The notes below the pieces were generated by a model that worked only from the letters and a program-made list of their open reading frames with translations, ran no database searches and was not told the origin of the DNA. Made by a program: the position numbers and the translations under genes. DNA of 64,000 nucleotides from Rhea pennata (lineage: Eukaryota; Chordata; Aves; Rheiformes; Rheidae): the NCBI RefSeq assembly GCF_028389875.1, contig NC_084682.1, forward strand, positions 4,164,001-4,228,000, in the 5' to 3' direction. Below are positions 53,867 to 64,000 of the stretch, piece after piece (positions within the stretch are counted from its first letter, which is position 1; every line of letters begins with the position of its first letter).

Positions 53867-55890
53867 ATGGCGGCGCTGTCGGTGTCGCTGGCGCGGGGCC
53901 GCCCGCTGCTGCGGCCCGCGGGAGCGCCCGAGGCGGCCGCCGGCGCGCGGCGCTGGGCGCGGGCGCTGAGGCGGAGCCCGGTGCGGGTGCTGCCGCCGCA
54001 GAAGGAGCGGGGCGCGGCGGCCGAGGCGCGGCAGGGCCCGGCGGAGCCCCGCCCGCCGCCGCCGCCCGCGGTGGAGCGGCGCTCGGGCGGGCCGGGGCTG
54101 TGGTACGAGAGGGCGGCGGCCGGCGACAGGCGGCTGGGGTGAGCCCGGGGAGCCGCCGCGCCGCGGCCGCCGGCGGGCGGGGGCCGGCCCGTGCCCGCCC
54201 GGCGCGGTGGGGCTCCCGCGCGGCGCTCTGCCCGCGCCTGGCGGGCTCCGGGCTGCAGCTGCTGCCTGTGTCACAGTCGCTTTCTCCGGTCAACTTCTCC
54301 GCAGAAAAGTGGTCACCATTGCCAAGTCGAGGAAGTTTCGGGACCATCACGGGAAGGTTCTGCTGGAGGGTCACAGGCTGATCAAGGATGCCCTGGAGGC
54401 AGGAGCTGTGCTGCAGACTCTCTTCTTCAGCGCCGTGGGGCACCTCAAGGAGCTGCCCGAGGCAGAGCTAAAACGAGCCGACTTAGTTAAGGTGAAATTT
54501 GAAGACATTAAGAGCTGGTCTGACCTCGTAACTCCTCAGGGGCTTATAGGTAAGTTGTCTTAGAAGTAGTCACAACACTGCTCAAAGGGAAGCTTATTCC
54601 ACAGTTAACAATTGGATCATGATTATCTCCTCACTAGCTTCCCCCAGACACTCTGGCAGTGTGTCAAGAGTGGAATAATTTGAGAGACTTCCCTTTTATT
54701 TGGCCTGCTATGATAACTGGAAGTGGCTCCTAGGGTACATTGAAGGTACTAATGCCCGTTTTTAATAGCACGTTGCTCATGCTCCACTGGGAAATAGTTC
54801 TCACTGCAAAGTGTCGGCCTTATCAAACTTTTAAGTAGTGCTTTTCCTAATGCTTTCTCTGGCACATCTTTATAGTGGAGTTGGGGCCAACTAAAGCAAA
54901 GTCAGCCCTCTCCTTGGGATGTATTAGAGTCAGGAGCCTATCAGCACTTTGTCTCCTCAGGGATCTTTTCCAAGCCTGACCACGCCAAGATGGCTTATCC
55001 TGCTGCTCAACTAACCAACTCATTGCCAGTGGTCCTAATTTGTGACAATATCAGAGATCCAGGAAACTTGGGAACTATTTTGAGATCTGCAGCTGGAGCA
55101 GGCTGTGAAAAAGTGCTACTCACCAAAGGTAAGAGCCTTTTCCTGGAGAAAAAAAGAGTTTAGTTTGACAAACTGTGTGTAAGACAGCGAATAAGAGGTC
55201 TTAGGATGCTCTTCCAGAGACTTTGTAAGCAGTTTCTGCCCAGACGTGCTTTGCTGTGGGAGCTGCTACTGAATCTCTGTGTCTTGGAGCCACTGCACTC
55301 TCACTTTTTTCTTCCCTCCTGTCTCAGGCTGCGTGGACCCCTGGGAGCCAAAGGTGCTTCGTGCAGGTATGGGAGCTCACTTCCGTGTGCCCATCATTGC
55401 CAATCTGGACTGGGAATCTGTTCCCAGTAATCTTCCTGCTGGCATCCAGGTCTGTGTGGCTGACAACAAAGACCCAGATGCACAGACTGAGGCAGAATTC
55501 ATGTCAAGGAGCGCCAGCAGCTCTGGTGCAGTTTCTAGCAACTTGCAGGCTCCTGTAAAATCAAAACCCAAGGCTCATCCTTCTGAGAGTGAGGATGGGG
55601 AGGGAATGACGAGTGTCTGTGTCCCAGAGCTCGCTGCACAGCATTACTACGAGAGCTGGGTACAAACCCCTGTGGCAGTAGTGGTTGGTGGAGAGACCCA
55701 AGGTCTGAGTCCGGAGGCGCTTCACCTCGCCGCGAGCACAGGGGGGAAGAGACTGGTCATTCCCGTGGTCCCAGGCGTGGACAGCTTGAACTCTGCAATA
55801 GCTGCTGGCATTGTGCTGTTTGAAGGGAAGAGACAATTGCTGTGGAGGCACAAGCAAGAAGAAAGGCAGAAGTTCCCCCTAGTGGGCTAA
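53867..55890 (+). CDS. MRM3: MRM3 (RNMTL1), mitochondrial rRNA 2'-O-methyltransferase 3
   Basis: MRM3 is a SPOUT/SpoU-class enzyme that uses SAM to 2'-O-methylate a guanosine in the peptidyl-transferase loop of mitochondrial 16S rRNA (Gm1370 in human). Four exons: 53867-54138, 54305-54549, 54961-55128, 55328-55890, in phase, 415 residues (human 420). The first 40 residues are rich in Arg and Ala and almost free of acidic residues, as in a mitochondrial targeting peptide. An RNA-binding SpoU subdomain follows at about 92-172. Catalytic motifs: motif 1, NIRDPGNLGT at 202-211 with Asn208 and Arg214; motif 2, VVGGETQG at 347-354; motif 3, IPVVPGVDSLN at 373-383 with Ser381 and Asn383. Residues about 276-330 form a Ser/Lys-rich loop unlike the human one. 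An in-frame ATG at 53831 would add 12 residues; human homology favours 53867. Confidence 0.96.
54139..55327 (+). other. MRM3: MRM3 introns 1-3
   Basis: Introns at 54139-54304, 54550-54960 and 55129-55327, all GT-AG and short. Exon 3 lies between the last two. I see nothing unusual. Confidence 0.75.
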
Positions 55891-55951
55891 GCTGCTGGGA
55901 TTTGGGTGCTGAAAAAAGCCTCTCTTCCCTTTCGCATCCTGCAGAGGAGTT

Positions 55952-55957
55952 AATAAA
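55952..55957 (+). promoter_or_regulatory. MRM3: Polyadenylation signal, MRM3
   Basis: AATAAA 62 nt after the stop codon, followed by TGTTTTGTTTG, a good U/GU-rich downstream element. The 3' UTR is thus only about 85 nt. Confidence 0.85.
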
Positions 55958-55979
55958 AGAGCAGCTTGGGCTGTTTTGT

Positions 55980-58465
55980 TTGCACTGTTGTGCGTATTAA
56001 GTAGCCCTGACGGCGGCAGAGCTTGCCCGGAGCCAGTCCTTGCTTCCTGGCACCCACCACCCGGGCTGGCTCCCCGCAGTGCAAGAGGAACGTGAGAAAC
56101 CTCTGGGCTGCTGCGTACCTGTGTGTTTGCTGAGGGTGGGAGCCGGTGGGATGAGATACGTGGAGCAGATTCTGCGCCCCTCCGGGGATGCCGGAGAGGG
56201 GTTGCAGAACTCTTTTCCCCACAGCCCCTCCTGCAGGGTCAGGGTCAGGGAAGAGCCTCTTCCCAGGTGCTGAGATCTCCTTCCCTGTGGGCTAGGCACC
56301 ACATCGGGTTCCTCGCCTCGAGGCAGCGCTTAGCTGTGCTGCCTGCGGGGAGAGCGGGGAGCGGCAGAGCTGCGCACTCGGGGCCCTGGGACTGGCGGGA
56401 GCCCGGCAGCGCAGCACCGCTGAGCCAGTATTCGGGTCTTTAACGCGAGTAAGAGCAGCGCAAGCACGGGAGTGCCGCGGATGTGCCGCCGCTGCTCTCC
56501 CTCCCCCAGAACGGGGCAGAGCGCCCAGGCCGGTGAGCGCCGGCCCGCTGCCGGGAGGTGGCAGTGTCTGTCCCCGCAGAGCCCCCCCGGCTCCGGCAGC
56601 TGCCTCAGCGCCAACGGAGGAATTGCGGATGAGGGGGCAGGAAGGCTGGGAAGGGGGAGCTGTAGCACTGCGACTTGCAGCGAACGCCGATCAAAGGGGG
56701 AACAAGCTGTGGGCTCCAGGGGAAGGAGGGAGGGAAGGATCCCAGGCGCCCGCCTGCAGCTCCCCGAGGGCAGCCAGCAGCACGCCTGGCTGCAGTAACC
56801 CACCTCCGCGGATCCGGGGCATCCGTGTGCGCGCCCGGGGCCATGTCGCAACGCCTGCATCGCTCTGGAAGCTCCTGCCATGTTGCACCATGTTCTTCAG
56901 CGCTGTTCAGCGCTGTTGATCGATGGAGCGCTCCTGCGCCAGCCCTAGCTGCATCCTACTGTGCATTTAGACACGCAGCCTGCGCTGGCTGCTGGTCATA
57001 AAACTAATCGCCAGCCCAGCAGCTCTCCTGGCTCCCGTTTGCCATAATCACGTTGAAGGTGTTTATATCCTCTGCTTGAGAAACACCCCAAGATGGAGGT
57101 TCAGCCCCTTGCCCGCCTGAGCCTTTGTGTTTGGGGCGGGGGGGCACATCACACAGCAGCGCTTCCTCGCGGCTGAAACCGCTCCAGCCGCGCGGGTCTT
57201 TCTCCAGAGACCCATCCCAGCCCTGCTCGTGCGCAGCGCAGCGCAGCCGGCGGACGGTCAGGCAGGGACCCTCCGCAGCAGCTCGCGGAGCCGCCGCGGC
57301 AGTCCTGCGCGCTCCGAGCTCCGGCCCTGCCCCTGGGAGCCCGGCCCACAGCGGCTGGAGGAGAACCCGCGTTCTCCACATCCAGCCTAAAATCGGCTCC
57401 TGCTGCACTACCAAACGCCACAGACGACGCGGTCCCGGTTACAGCCTCGCTGTAATTGTCTTTCAAGCCGCAAACATGTCGAGATCGCCCCCAAACTGAG
57501 AGCCGCCCGCCGGGCACAAGCAGCGTGCGCGCCAGGCGGCGGCGGGGGCTGGAAGCAATTCTGCCGCTCGGCCACTTTGCGCACAGCTTGGGCCCGGAGG
57601 CGCTCGCATCACCCTTAACCCTAGGGTGGCCGTAAGTCACTGAAAAGGCTATTTTCTCAGAAAACCTCACTAGAGGAGGGCTGAGTTAATTAGCTCGGGG
57701 TGCCCCGCTGGGGCACCCCGGCCGCGTACAGCACCGAGCACCGGCTCCCGGGCCCGGCCCAGCCGGACGCCAGCCACCCTCGAGCCGCTCCCGCGCGGCC
57801 TGCAGCGAAGCGGCCAGCGCTGCTGCTCCCTGAGCTGCTCACGAGTCAGCTAATCATCACCGCGCACAAGAATCTGCGAAGCGTGCGAAACACAATATAG
57901 ATTTATACGATTCCTGCCTTTCCGAGCTGGCTGCTCTTCCAAACTCCTGCCAGGGTGGGTTGCTGCAACAGCGCTAGGAGGGGAGAGGCCGTAATGCTGC
58001 CGTCGCTGACAAACGAGCTGCGAGGAAAAGCAGCGGCTTTGCACAACGCTCGCTGTTCAGCACGCGCCGCGTGCAGCCGCCCCTCCTGGGGACACCGGGG
58101 TTCCTCGGAGGCGGCGGTGGCCGCCGCAGCCTGGGGGTCCCGGCCGGGGCTCCTCCCTGCCGGGGCCTCTGGGCAGGCAGGAGCTGCCCAGGCACCGGCC
58201 TGCGCCCAAACCGGTCCCGCGAGGAGCCCGGTACGCGGTGAGGTGCGAGGGGGGCTATGGGGGGAAGGATCCAGGGCGGCCGCAGCGCTGGGAGCCACCG
58301 ACACCGGCACCTACCCCATCGGGGGGCCGCAGCCTCGGCCGCTCCATCCCGTCCGGCTGGGAAACTTCTCTTCCTCGCGCGACTTCCAGACAGGCTCCCT
58401 CCACCCCCCGAATGCCACCGGCGACCGGCCGGGCAGCTCGCGGCAATCGGCACCTCTGAGAACTA
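55980..58465. other. GC-rich convergent intergenic region, MRM3 to NXN
   Basis: About 2.5 kb with CpG-dense parts (roughly 57120-58460). Many overlapping open frames exist on both strands, as expected from GC-rich DNA; none resembles a known protein. An 11-bp perfect hairpin lies at 57696-57720. No splice-linked conserved exon was recognised. Confidence 0.6.
57696..57720. repeat. Perfect inverted repeat (11-bp arms, 3-nt loop)
   Basis: CGGGGTGCCCC, loop GCT, then GGGGCACCCCG. It lies in the convergent spacer, about 770 bp beyond the NXN polyadenylation signal. Confidence 0.9.
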
Positions 58466-59467
58466 GGTTATTATAACAGTTTTATTACAAAGTTCCAATC
58501 ACCATGTACAGTTTTTACAATGTCACTTTTTGGGGGTGGCTGTGCTGCCTGCGTTAGGGACGGGGGAGGGATGCTTTGTTTTCTTTAAAGAACAGCACCA
58601 TTAACGTTGGGTTTGGGACACACCTACGAAAAACAGCTCAATCAACTAACACAGAGGGCGGACGATTCATACCAGAGAGACGGGGCAAGACGGCGAGGGG
58701 GAGGGACAAGCACAAGGGCGAGAACTGGTCGCCGCTGGGAAGAGACGGGGGCAGGCAGGGCAGCCCAGCGTGGCTCCCCTCCCGGCTCGGGGCTCGAGGG
58801 AGGGTCTGTCTGTGTTTTGCAGGTGGGTGGATTTCCCCCAACGCGTAGCTCCAACACTTTGTAAGCGTTTGGGGTGGGAGACGGGAAAACTACCCTGAAA
58901 GTCCTCACCCCGAGGAAGAGGACGAGCTCGGCGGCGCTGTCATCTTTCAGAGGTTGTCAGCAGTTAAGACTTTGACTTGGCCTCGTCAGGGCACTGTTAC
59001 TCGAGTGGGAAGGGGAGGTGGGCAAGGGGCAAAAGGGACAATTTCCTTATTGCTTCCTTGAAGTAATTTAGCCTGCAACAGTAGTAGGAAAGGAAAGAAG
59101 GGGAAGGAGGAGAAGAAAAGAGCCCCGGGAACCCTGTCCACTGCCTGATGCGCATGTTGGGAAGAACACCATGCGGAAAGATTTGCCTGCTAGCTAGTGC
59201 CGTGTATAAAATAACAATATGGTAACAGTTCTGGCCTGGTTATTAGAGAATATATCACCATGAAGCACAAGCAAAGTCTCCAAACGCCAACGACTCCCTG
59301 CTGAAAGTGCATCTCAAGGAGTTTGCTTAGGAGAAGGATTCACTGCGTAAAACAAGGCACCACAAGAAGGTTGGATACTGGGTCAGGCGTGAGAACACGC
59401 TGGAGAATCCACGAGCGGCAGGAGAGAGACCTAGTTTTAAATAACGTCTGTGGGCGCAGAAGCCCCC
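58466..59467 (-). other. NXN: NXN 3' untranslated region
   Basis: About 1 kb from the stop (59468-59470) to the polyadenylation signal. It includes a pyrimidine-rich stretch in the mRNA (plus-strand purines at about 59087-59125) and an AU-rich part at about 59200-59260. Extent is inferred from the signal. Confidence 0.65.
58481..58486 (-). promoter_or_regulatory. NXN: Polyadenylation signal, NXN
   Basis: AATAAA on the minus strand, about 980 nt after the NXN stop. A sharp shift from AT-rich UTR to GC-rich spacer follows at about 58460. Confidence 0.8.
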
Positions 59468-62400
59468 TTAGATGGGCTCGGGTTTTAGCTTGTCTGCTAG
59501 AAAGTCGCTCACGAAGGCTTCCACGATCTCTGGCGTGATCTCCTCCACATCCATCACGTACTTGGCCCTGGCCGACATGTCCAGGATGGTGAGCAGGGGC
59601 GCAGCCTCCGGCAGGTTGGTGTAATCCCGGAGCGAGTCGGTCATGTCATCCTGGAGGCCAAAACGAAAAGGACAAAAAAAAAAAACCCATCAGCGGAGGT
59701 GGAAAAGCCAGGAGCAGTCTACGGCTTCGACACTGCGATCCAGCCCAGCAGTATGTCACGAGGACTCGCGCCATGCCACCGCGAGCGCAGCCAGCAGCCG
59801 CTCCGCAGGTTGGTGACGAGCCAGGGCGATCCACCCCGGGGGGCTGGGACGGGCCCACGTGCTCCTCCACCCGCCTCCCCGAGGAGCGCAGCTGCCAGCC
59901 CCCCGCAGCGACCCGCTGCCTGGGCCAAGCTCTGAGCTCCTGGGGGAGCATTCACCGCGCAGGAGCTGGGGTCTCGCTTCCAAGACGCCGGGGAAGACAC
60001 AATCCTCCCTGAAAAATCCTTCTGTCAAATGCACCGGATTAAAATTCCTGGCAGCAAAACCAGGACGCAACCAGGCACCCCGCTAGCCTCACTTGGCGCT
60101 GCTGAGGCACGGGCCGGGGCCGCTGAGCCACGAGGAGCCCCCTCGTCCCCGCAGAGCCCAGCCCGCCCGTCCTTCCCGGGGGCCCTGGCGGCCGGAGGCT
60201 CCCGGGGGAGGAGGCAGAGCCGGCGCGCTCCGGGCTCGGCCGCTCCCCGCCCGCCGCGGCGGCAGAGCCGAGCGGGCGCAGACCCGCGCTCCCCCGCGGC
60301 GGCGGGCTGCCCTCGCTGCCGACAGACAGATCGCCGCTCCGGGCGAAGGGGGAGGCGCGATCCGGCGCTGCCAGGACGCCGGGATTCCAAAGCTGCCGCC
60401 GGGATGATTCACCGCCAGCTCCTGGCCCCGAGCGCCGCAGGCAGACGCGGAGCCTCACGGGGGCCGAGCTTGGAACACGCAGCGTCCGGCACCGGGCGTC
60501 GCTCCGAGTCGGTTCCCGACGGCAGCAACAGAAATAAATAAACCCGGGAAGGGGCTGGTAGCTCTGCAGCGCTCGGCGGCGGCCGGCACGGGAGAGGCGC
60601 CCCGGGCGCCCCACGGCCCCGACGCTCCCCGCTTCCGCGGGCGGCTGCCAGCCAGGCCCCGAGCTCCGGCGAGGAGTCGAGGTGCTGGGACCTGCCGCCC
60701 TTTACACGAGCGCCGCAAAACCACCGCAACGTTTCGATTGACGCGGAACCGGCGCGGACGGCACGCGCGGAGGGAAGGGAGGCGCCTGCGGCGCGGCGCA
60801 CGGTGCCGGGGCCGGCCCGGACCCGGGCGCCCGCGGCGGCGCTGCACGAACGGGAACGCGCCGGACGCTCCCCGTTCTCGGGCCCGGCTGCCGCAGGGAT
60901 GGCGGGAGCCGCATGAATAGCGGCAATGTTTCAGCGCCAGCCGGCGAGCGGGAGGCTGGGGAGGAACGGGCTCGGCGGGAGGGGGCAGCGCGGGGCCTTC
61001 CCGACGAGGGCTCCTGCAGGGGCTGCGCGGTCGGGAGCCCGGCCCGGGCGGCTCTGCGCCCCGCCGCCGCACAGGGCAGCGGCCCCGCCGGGGGCGAGCA
61101 GCCTGTTCAGGACCTGCTAGCTTTTACGCGAAACCCTGCTGGCTTCCGAGCCCGCGGCAGGACCAAGCGCTTGCAGGGGGGGAAAGACAGCGCAGAGGCC
61201 CCATTTCCCCGCAGGCCGGCGGCCGGCGCCGTGTCCGAGCACCCTGCGGCGCTCCCCCGCCCGCACGCTCGCCCCCAGCGCCCGGCCGGCTCAAGGAACA
61301 GCCCCGGTTTCACGCGCGAAGGCGAGCCGGGAGCCCCGCAGCGCCGCGCCGCCCCGCAGCCCCCCGCGCGGCACCTGGGGCGCTCCCGGCTGCGCCCGCG
61401 GGTGCGCTTTGCCCGCGCGGTGGGCGCTGCCGCCTGCTCCGCTCCCCAGACACCAGCCCACGACAGCGGGTGTGCGGCAGGCGGGACGTGCCCACGGCCA
61501 CCCAGGCGAGCCCCGGGCGCGCTGCCGGGGGACGGAGGCAGTGGGACGTGCGGGAAAACCCCCCTCCGCGGCGCCGGGATTGCTCCGTCGAGACGGGCTG
61601 CGGCCCCGGACGGGCCGGGCTGGCCTGGCCGCGCTCCTGGCAGGGCCGACGGCTGCCAGCTCGCGCTGGCCCCACAGCGATCGCTTTGGGCGGCTGCCAG
61701 CCCGTCAGGGAAGAGGCGGGAGCAGCAGGCCCCGCGCTGCTCCCGGGCCGGCGAGGAGGGACGCGCTGGCTGGGCCGGGCAGGCAGCAGCGGCCGCGGCT
61801 CCGCTCCTCTGCCCCGGCCCGGCCGAGCCTCCTGCCCGCGCAGCGTGCGGCCGCCAGCCCCGGCTGGGGACTCCAGCTGCCCCCCACGGCCTGTCCCCAC
61901 TGGGCCCCTCTTCCAGTTTTGGCCTTTTTCGCCTCTGAACAAACTCAGTGCTGGGGGTTGTCTCTCACCTGGCCCCAGGAAGAGCCTCTGAGCTGCTTTA
62001 ACCCAGCTCGGGCTGTGAGCTTCTGGCTTCCAGGCGCGTTTCGTGGCAGCAGCCAGCCGAGAGCTCACAGCGGCGCGTCCACGTGAGCTCTGCTTTCCCC
62101 ACGCCAAAACGCCTGCACCCAAACTGAGGTGTCTTTGCCCTGCTCCGGCTTTTAAGGCGAAGCACACCGCGGCTGGGACCCCTTTGCCAGGGAGCAGCAC
62201 CCAGTGCACAGAGCAGGGCACTGAGCCAGCACTCGGGTCTAGCTTTGCTCCGCAGACCCTGACCAGCTGCAGCAGCTTCGTGCCTCAGTTTACCCACCTG
62301 AGAAGCAGGACAGCAGCACCCAGCCCAGCTCAGTCCCGGTACGAAACGCGCCAAGACTCCAGCCCAGAGGCTGACGCCTGGCCTGGCTCAGCAGTACGAC

Positions 62401-62611
62401 TGACAGCTTGTGCCATCCCCGCAGGCCCTGGAGGAGCAGGATGTGGCCCTGCCCAGCGGCAACTCCCACGCTCTCCTCCCGCTTACCTCTCCTGCCACAA
62501 AGAACAGCAACGGGGCCTCCTCATCTTTGGCTTTGTACTTGGCGATGATTTTTTCAGCTATGGGCTGGATCAGTTGTTTTGCTGCCTCTGACTCTCCGTC
62601 ATCCTCTGAAT
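59468..62611 (-). CDS. NXN: NXN, nucleoredoxin (last two coding exons)
   Basis: Nucleoredoxin is a thioredoxin-family oxidoreductase that binds Dishevelled and tunes Wnt and other redox-sensitive signalling in cytosol and nucleus. Two exons are inside the window: 62487-62611 and 59468-59650. They encode the last 102 residues (human protein 435). The first reads SEDDGESEAAKQLIQPIAEK and onward to FFVAGE. The second reads DDMTDSLRDYTNLPEAAPLL and onward, ending KPEPI, almost identical to human. This is the C-terminal thioredoxin-like (PDI-b-like) domain; the WCPPC active site and the central domain lie right of the window. I searched 62612-64000 by eye for the preceding exon and did not find it. 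The phase entering 62611 is 1, consistent with a split Asp codon. The gene is convergent with MRM3. Confidence 0.95.
59651..62486 (-). other. NXN: NXN last intron with internal CpG-rich block
   Basis: The 2.8-kb intron separates the final two exons. Its middle (about 60080-62000) is as GC- and CpG-rich as the gene promoters in the window. Long open frames on both strands there overlap one another heavily and show no known domain. Confidence 0.75.
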
Positions 62612-64000
62612 CTGCAGGGTGCAGACGCGGGGAGACAAAACAAGGAGACACCACAGAGAGGAGGTTAGGATCAAATGGATGCAAAGGGCAGGGTGCAGCC
62701 AGCCCTGTCCCACAGCAACACCCCGGCGGAGACGGCAGCCCCAGCGCACGGGGCTCACTTCAAAGCCACGTGGCTGGGAAGCCACCAGGGAGCTGCAGAA
62801 ACCTCTTCATGAGAGACAGGGACACATGTCAGAGAGGCTCCCGCTCCCCAAATCTTTCACCGCAGGTTGCCCCGGTGCCGCTGCTGAAGCGCAGAGACAA
62901 ACACACACAAAAAGCCCGGTCTGCAGTGTGAAAAGCATCAGGATGTTTTGAAGCCCAAACAAACGTGCTGATCTGAGGCTGCCTGCCACCCCTGCCCGCC
63001 ACCCACCGTCCCTCCGCCTTGGGACGGCGGCTCAGCGGCTTTTCTGCTCGAGCCTCCGTGGCGGCAGCTTTGTGAAGGCAGCTTTGATTTGACAGAGGTA
63101 CAGTAGAAAGAGATGGAAACATCAATCAAACGCCAGCCACCACTGAAGTTCAAATGCCGAGTTGGAGAGAAGAGAGACAGCGTCCTTGAGCAGCATCTAG
63201 ATGAAACCGTTTCAATTTGGGGACAACTTCAGCACTGAAAGTATAAAAGTAAAAAGCAAGAAAACAGCCTCTTGGACCACCAGCTCCTCCAGCTGGGTCT
63301 CCTGGTAGCGTGCCCGCTCTCGCACTCCCTGCTGCAGCCATCCGATATAATCGCCAGTGACAGCAATGCCACCACTGCTGCTGCAGCGGGACAGGCCGCT
63401 GCCCGCAGCCGAAGCCGTCCGCCCTCGCTCTGAACTCCTCTGCCCTCCCCTCTGGCTTCTTTAAGCAAAAAAAGGGGATGCCACCGTGCACTGTATTTTG
63501 GGGTCTGTCCTTCTGCATGCACGACAAAGTGCTAAACACGCAGAGCTGAGGGGCTCGTTTATCTATTTATTACAAACAAACGCTGCTGGCTAAGCTGCAG
63601 GCAACTCTCGACATGCCGGCTAACCTAGCCCTAAGCTCTCGAGTAGCGGACAGATATTGTCTGCGATTTGGTCTGACCAGACGCTCGTGAAGCCCACTGC
63701 CACAATCCCGACCTCACGCTGCGAGCTCAGCACACCGCAGCGCCCGCCCACGCGGCTCACACGCCGTCCGCGCAGCGCAGGCGTCGCTCTGGGGGCGCGT
63801 CTAGAAAAGCTGAGCCACCTCAAAACCCCAGCAACTAACAGGCTCGGCGAGCTATGAAGCAAGCTCCGAACTGCCGCGGAGCAGCAGGAGCAGCGGCGGC
63901 GCGGGGGGAGGCTCCCGCAGCACCGGGGCTTGCCGCCCTCCCGCGTTGTCGGGTTAAGCCTCCGTGCAGGCCCGGCTTCATCGCCGCCCCAGCGCATCGC
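62612..64000 (-). other. NXN: NXN upstream intron (partial)
   Basis: Sequence from the acceptor at 62612 to the window edge. The preceding human exon (encoding the WHPKPVLEL region) was not found, so this is read as intron. The last 300 bp are CpG-rich. Confidence 0.6.

Larger units (their letters stand above)
53380..54270. promoter_or_regulatory. CpG island, GLOD4/MRM3 divergent promoter
   Basis: Very CpG-dense sequence covers both first exons. The 70 bp between start codons (53797-53866) have no TATA box and contain TGACGCA (53832-53838), an ATF/CREB-like half site. The AAGATGGCGGC at 53864-53874 matches a YY1 site and overlaps the MRM3 start codon. Confidence 0.85.

Noticed and set aside
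60913-62221. 303- and 341-codon opposing frames in the NXN intron
   Set aside because: They overlap each other antisense in CpG-rich DNA and are Pro/Ala/Arg/Gly-rich. No domain seen.

Overview
The window is nuclear DNA of a vertebrate, most likely a bird. It holds six protein genes with introns, all with clean GT-AG splice sites. They occur in the order VPS53 - TLCD3A (FAM57A) - GEMIN4 - GLOD4 - MRM3 (RNMTL1) - NXN, the order I recall for human chromosome 17p13.3. The bird call is an inference from short introns (13 VPS53 exons fit in about 36 kb), very GC-rich promoters, a sauropsid-like degree of protein divergence and the lack of any interspersed repeat I can recognise. A turtle or crocodilian is not excluded. 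I cannot name the species.

Layout, left to right. Positions 788-36732 (minus): exons 13 to 1 of VPS53, about residues 1-437; the rest of the gene lies beyond the left edge. Positions 36733-36990: a divergent GC-box promoter shared with TLCD3A. Positions 36991-43180 (plus): all five coding exons of TLCD3A, with a 56-bp minisatellite in intron 1. About 44.5-45.2 kb: the convergent 3' ends of TLCD3A and GEMIN4. Positions 45321-48618 (minus): GEMIN4, a 10-nt coding first exon plus one very large exon. Positions 49660-53796 (minus): GLOD4, nine exons. Positions 53797-53866: only 70 bp separate the GLOD4 and MRM3 start codons. Positions 53867-55890 (plus): MRM3, four exons. About 56.0-58.5 kb: a GC-rich convergent intergenic stretch. 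Positions 59468-62611 (minus): the last two coding exons of NXN; the rest lies beyond the right edge.

The genes do unrelated housekeeping work: endosome-to-Golgi tethering (VPS53), a TLC-domain membrane protein (TLCD3A), snRNP assembly by the SMN complex (GEMIN4), a glyoxalase-like protein (GLOD4), mitochondrial rRNA methylation (MRM3) and redox signalling (NXN). What links them is architecture: alternating divergent CpG promoters and convergent 3' ends. I found no mobile element with coding capacity, no viral fossil, no CRISPR array and no tRNA or rRNA gene. The parts most worth a second look are regulatory or repetitive: the TLCD3A minisatellite, which stays open in frame with exon 1; the very tight GLOD4/MRM3 promoter; reiterated CAACGG motifs at both divergent promoters; and a CpG-rich block inside the last NXN intron.
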